NCBI GenBank assembly: GCA_947254705.1
Contig: CAMYCX010000011.1
Coordinates: 1 to 26,208, forward strand
Reading direction: 5' to 3'
From: an uncultured Veillonellaceae bacterium
Lineage (GTDB): Bacteria; Bacillota; Negativicutes; Veillonellales; Negativicoccaceae
DNA: 26,208 nucleotides
In this document: positions 23,932-26,208 of the stretch, piece by piece
Numbering within the stretch: the stretch's first letter is position 1
Layout: each line of letters opens with the position of its first letter
Position numbers and translations under genes: made by a program
The notes under the pieces: generated by a model
Seen by the model: only the letters and a program-made list of their open reading frames with translations
The model's database searches: none
Told to the model about the DNA's origin: nothing

Positions 23932-24359
23932 ACGAGATTGATTTTACTCATTTTTTGCAACGAGCAACGACAGAAGATCCTTATTTTCGTTTTTTACGAT
24001 TTCAAGTTCATCAATTGCTTCCCGGGAATGTTGTTTTGAAAATATATATTGATCCTGATTTTCAAGCGAATTGGCGTGCTGTGGCTCACGGGGCGCCTTT
24101 GGCGGCACTTAGCGATGCATGCATGGGGTGGTCTTGCCGCACGCTCGGATATCATGTTGTTACTGTTAATATGGATATGTCTTTCTTGCGTCCGATACCG
24201 GAAGAGAGATGGGTTTATGGTGAAGGCAAGGTCGTTCATCGAGGGAAGAAAACGATGGTTTGTGAAGCTCGTTTGTATGATCAGGAACATCACTTGGCGT
24301 TGTTTGGCAAAGGCACGTATTGGATTCATCATGAGATTGATTTAAAGACGGATATATAG
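23928..24359 (+). CDS. PaaI-like hotdog-fold thioesterase homologue 2
   Basis: A second 143-residue hotdog protein starts in the ATGA overlap with the first, with GGGGTGG as ribosome site. It aligns with the first along its length: FQANWRAVAHGAPLAALSD against FQNSRGAVHGGALYGFSG, and VTVNMDMSFLRP against MGLQISYLRP. Here Asn48, His54 and Asp63 are kept, but HGG has become HGA (Ala56). The substrate is unknown. The pair lies between an efflux system and an acyl-CoA dehydrogenase, which suggests work on acyl-CoA or a related acyl thioester. The gene ends 9 bases before the dehydrogenase. Confidence 0.82.
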   Translation: MNEIDFTHFLQRATTEDPYFRFLRFQVHQLLPGNVVLKIYIDPDFQANWRAVAHGAPLAALSDACMGWSCRTLGYHVVTVNMDMSFLRPIPEERWVYGEGKVVHRGKKTMVCEARLYDQEHHLALFGKGTYWIHHEIDLKTDI

Positions 24360-24368
24360 GAGGAGATC

Positions 24369-25502
24369 ATGAATTTCAGCATTGATGAAGGGCAACAGGA
24401 ATTAATTGATTTAATTCGACAGATAGTGGACGAAGAAGTTCGCCCGAGGGCACTGGCAATGGATGTTAACGGAGAGGTACCAGAGGAACTTTGGGAAACA
24501 TTAAAACAAACCGGCATCACGGCGCTTGCTGTTCCGGAAGCATATGGCGGCATGGGATTGGATAACAGTACGCTTGCATTGTTGTTCGAAGAGTTGGCTA
24601 AAGGATGTGCCGGTATTGCAACTGCTTGTGCGGCTAATATGTTAGCTTTATTGCCGGTACTGATTGGCGGTTCGGAGGAGCAGAAACGGGAGTTTTGCGA
24701 GATGCTGCTGAAAGGGGGGATGGCGGCATTTGCGTTGACAGAACCTGGCGCGGGCTCAGACGCTTCGGCGGTTGCAACATCTGCGACAAAGACTGACCAC
24801 GGATATGTATTAAACGGAGTAAAGCATTTTATTACTAATGGACCTATTGCTAATCGAGTGGTGGTATTTGCCAATGCGAGTAAAGGCCGAGGTGTGCGTG
24901 GGATGACCGCATTTATTATAGATACCTCGAATCCCGGTTTCAGTGTCGGTAAAGTGGAAGATAAGATGGGAATTCGTGCATCAGCGACTTCGGAAATTAT
25001 TTTTGAAAATTGTGAAGTACTGGAAAGTGCACGGATTGGGAAAGAAGGTCAGGGGTTCCGATTGGCGATGACTACATTGAACGCGTCTCGACCGCATGTT
25101 GGCGCGATTTCTGTCGGGATAGCGCAGGAAGCATTGCGGCGTGCAGTAGATTATGTACATGAACGGCAACAGTTCGGAGCAAAACTGATTGCCTTGCAAA
25201 TGGTCCAACAAATTGTTGCAGATATGGTTATGCAGGTAGAGGCGGCACGATTGTTGGTAGCAAAAGCTGCAGCTAAAACAGATGCACAAGAAAAAGATGC
25301 GGGGGTCTATGCATCGATGGCTAAATGTTACGCTTCTGATGTGGCAATGAAAGCAACAATTGACACAATTCAGGTGATGGGAGGCATGGGCTATTCGCGA
25401 GAAAGCGGAGTAGAGAAATTGGCACGTGACGCAAAAGTAATGCAAATCTTTGAGGGCAGTAATCAGGTGCAGCGTACAATTATAGCCAATGGAGTGAAAT
25501 AG
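24369..25502 (+). CDS. Acyl-CoA dehydrogenase
   Basis: The 377-residue protein is a full-length FAD-dependent acyl-CoA dehydrogenase that introduces a 2,3-double bond into acyl-CoA, or runs in reverse as enoyl-CoA reductase in fermenters. FAD and substrate motifs are clear: FALTEPGAGSDA, KMGIRASATSEIIFENCEV, YVHERQQFGAKL, and MGGMGYSRESGVEKLARDAK. Glu362 in QIFEGSNQVQR is the expected catalytic base, as in short-chain enzymes such as butyryl-CoA dehydrogenase. The start has a strong AGGAGGAG site. No EtfA/EtfB, thiolase or crotonase genes lie beside it. Chain-length specificity is not decided. No good terminator follows before the pheS promoter. Confidence 0.93.
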   Translation: MNFSIDEGQQELIDLIRQIVDEEVRPRALAMDVNGEVPEELWETLKQTGITALAVPEAYGGMGLDNSTLALLFEELAKGCAGIATACAANMLALLPVLIGGSEEQKREFCEMLLKGGMAAFALTEPGAGSDASAVATSATKTDHGYVLNGVKHFITNGPIANRVVVFANASKGRGVRGMTAFIIDTSNPGFSVGKVEDKMGIRASATSEIIFENCEVLESARIGKEGQGFRLAMTTLNASRPHVGAISVGIAQEALRRAVDYVHERQQFGAKLIALQMVQQIVADMVMQVEAARLLVAKAAAKTDAQEKDAGVYASMAKCYASDVAMKATIDTIQVMGGMGYSRESGVEKLARDAKVMQIFEGSNQVQRTIIANGVK

Positions 25503-25505
25503 TAT

Positions 25506-25534
25506 TTGCGAAGTCAGAAAAATATTGGTATACT
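25506..25534 (+). promoter_or_regulatory. Candidate promoter of the pheS T-box transcript
   Basis: TTGCGA (25506-25511) and TATACT (25529-25534) are spaced by 17 bases. A second possible -10, TATAAT, is at 25538-25543 but lacks a -35 box. Transcription would start near 25541, just before the T-box stem I. Confidence 0.55.
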
Positions 25535-25550
25535 ACCTATAATCAATATT

Positions 25551-25766
25551 GTATAAGCAATGATCGAAAGAGGTTAATGATGCACGGCATTACAGGGAAT
25601 CGACATCGTGACTGAAAATGTTGATGTGCCGTCATTGGCTGTTCACTCGTGAGCTTTTGGCTGAATGGAGTAGGTCGGACGTAATTCGGCGTTAACGATA
25701 AAGAGTAGCAATTTGGGTGGTACCGCGGAAAAGACTTTCGCCCCATGAGGGGAAAGTCTTTTTTTA
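25551..25766 (+). promoter_or_regulatory. Phenylalanine T-box leader with specifier codon UUC
   Basis: The leader senses uncharged tRNA-Phe and controls read-through into pheS. The T-box core GGGTGGTACCGCGG is at 25715-25728; within it TGGT (25718-25721) can pair with the tRNA ACCA end, consistent with discriminator A73. Stem I can be traced: AAGC (25555-25558) with GCTT (25653-25656), and ACGGCA (25584-25589) with TGCCGT (25627-25632). The TTC at 25642-25644, followed by A, sits on the 3' side of the internal loop between them, where the specifier belongs. The terminator stem is AAGACTTT (25731-25738) plus CCCC against GGGG plus AAAGTCTT (25753-25760), with loop ATGA and a T-run. The downstream gene independently supports Phe. 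Confidence 0.9.
25731..25766 (+). terminator. T-box-controlled intrinsic terminator before pheS
   Basis: AAGACTTT (25731-25738) and CCCC (25741-25744) pair with GGGG (25749-25752) and AAAGTCTT (25753-25760), with a 2-base bulge and an ATGA loop. The T-run continues to 25765. It starts two bases after the T-box core and competes with the antiterminator, which uses the T-box itself. Confidence 0.88.
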
Positions 25767-25780
25767 TTAGGAGGGGTTTT

Positions 25781-26208
25781 ATGAAAGCGGAAATGGAGAC
25801 ATTGCAGCAGCGTGCGTGTGAACAAATTGCCGCAGCTGGCGATGAAGCAGCTTTGCAACAAGTGCGTGTGAAATTTTTAGGGAAAAAAGGAGAGCTGACT
25901 GCGATTCTGAGAAGGATGAAGGATTTGTCAGCGGCAGAGAGACCGATTATCGGAGCTTTAGCCAATACAGTGCGTTCAGAACTTGAAACAAGATTGTCAT
26001 CGCGTTTGGCAACGTTGAAAGAGGCTGCACTTGCTGTTCGATTGGCAACGGAGAAACTCGATATTACATTACCGGGGAAACCGGCGCCTCGAGGCCACTT
26101 ACATCCATTAACACGAGTAAATCGCTTAATTCAGGATGTATTTATGAAGATGGGATATACCATTGCTGACGGTCCGGAGATTGAAAGTGATTACTATAAT
26201 TTTCAATG
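25781..26208 (+). CDS. pheS: Phenylalanyl-tRNA synthetase alpha subunit (3' end outside window)
   Basis: PheS is the catalytic class II subunit of the alpha2-beta2 synthetase. ATG 25781 has AGGAGGGG upstream. The first 142 residues are visible. An N-terminal coiled-coil tRNA-binding arm comes first (about residues 1-85, VRVKFLGKKGELTAILRRMK). The start of the catalytic domain follows with GHLHPLTRVNRLIQDVF and ADGPEIESDYYNF, the standard motif 1 region. The frame is open to the window edge, with the last two bases belonging to an incomplete codon. A pheT gene is expected next but cannot be seen. Expression is controlled by the T-box leader ahead of it. Confidence 0.95.
   Translation, partial: MKAEMETLQQRACEQIAAAGDEAALQQVRVKFLGKKGELTAILRRMKDLSAAERPIIGALANTVRSELETRLSSRLATLKEAALAVRLATEKLDITLPGKPAPRGHLHPLTRVNRLIQDVFMKMGYTIADGPEIESDYYNFQ

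Noticed and set aside
23500..24359. Two halves of one frameshifted thioesterase gene
   Set aside because: Each frame encodes a complete hotdog domain of the same length with its own motif; the ATGA overlap is ordinary coupling.
24329..24874. Minus-strand open frame of 181 codons opposite the acyl-CoA dehydrogenase start
   Set aside because: It mirrors conserved dehydrogenase codons on the other strand; its Ser/Ala/Pro-rich composition is typical of an antisense shadow.
25560..25710. Possible tRNA-like or small RNA gene between the acyl-CoA dehydrogenase and pheS genes
   Set aside because: The folded segments are explained by a T-box leader with specifier loop, T-box core and terminator; no tRNA cloverleaf with T-loop sequence is present.

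Overview
The window is a gene-dense stretch of about 26 kb from a low-to-middle GC anaerobe of the Firmicutes/Bacillota lineage that has an outer membrane. I infer a member of the Negativicutes (Veillonella/Dialister/Megasphaera-like). Firmicutes traits are scpAB, an IspH-ribosomal protein S1 fusion, the PlsY/PlsC acylation system, NrdR and a T-box leader in front of pheS. The diderm trait is a complete ADP-heptose cluster (gmhA, hldE, gmhB) followed by a heptosyltransferase, which makes LPS inner core. Genus cannot be fixed from the sequence alone.

Layout. 1-132: tail of an unidentified membrane protein and its terminator. 155-6538: one long overlapping operon with scpA, scpB, rluB, an HI0933-type flavoprotein, cmk, plsC and ispH-rpsA (chromosome condensation, 23S rRNA pseudouridylation, CMP phosphorylation, phospholipid and isoprenoid synthesis, translation). 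6586-9581: after a terminator hairpin, der, plsY and gpsA (ribosome assembly and glycerol-3-phosphate/phosphatidic acid synthesis). 9590-11220: rsmD, coaD and a coiled-coil protein. 11262-13780: leuS. 13823-19026: nrdR, an M19 dipeptidase, gmhA, hldE, gmhB and a GT9 heptosyltransferase, nearly all overlapping. 19031-20371 on the minus strand: a MATE transporter, convergent with the LPS operon and divergent from the next. 20472-25502: MacA-like adaptor, MacB-like ATPase and permease, two tandem hotdog thioesterase-like proteins and an acyl-CoA dehydrogenase. 25506-26208: promoter, phenylalanine T-box leader and the 5' part of pheS.

All genes but the MATE transporter are on the plus strand, and most are spaced by -53 to +20 bases, so translational coupling is the rule. 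No intergenic stretch exceeds 300 bases; the longest is the 278-base region of the T-box leader. I saw no rRNA, tRNA, CRISPR array, insertion sequence or prophage.

Most of the window is ordinary core genome and I do not see a clear new system. The parts most worth a second look are the tandem hotdog proteins at 23500-24359, whose active-site motifs are degenerate in complementary ways; their placement between a MacAB-type pump and an acyl-CoA dehydrogenase; and the repeat-rich divergent promoter region at 20372-20517.
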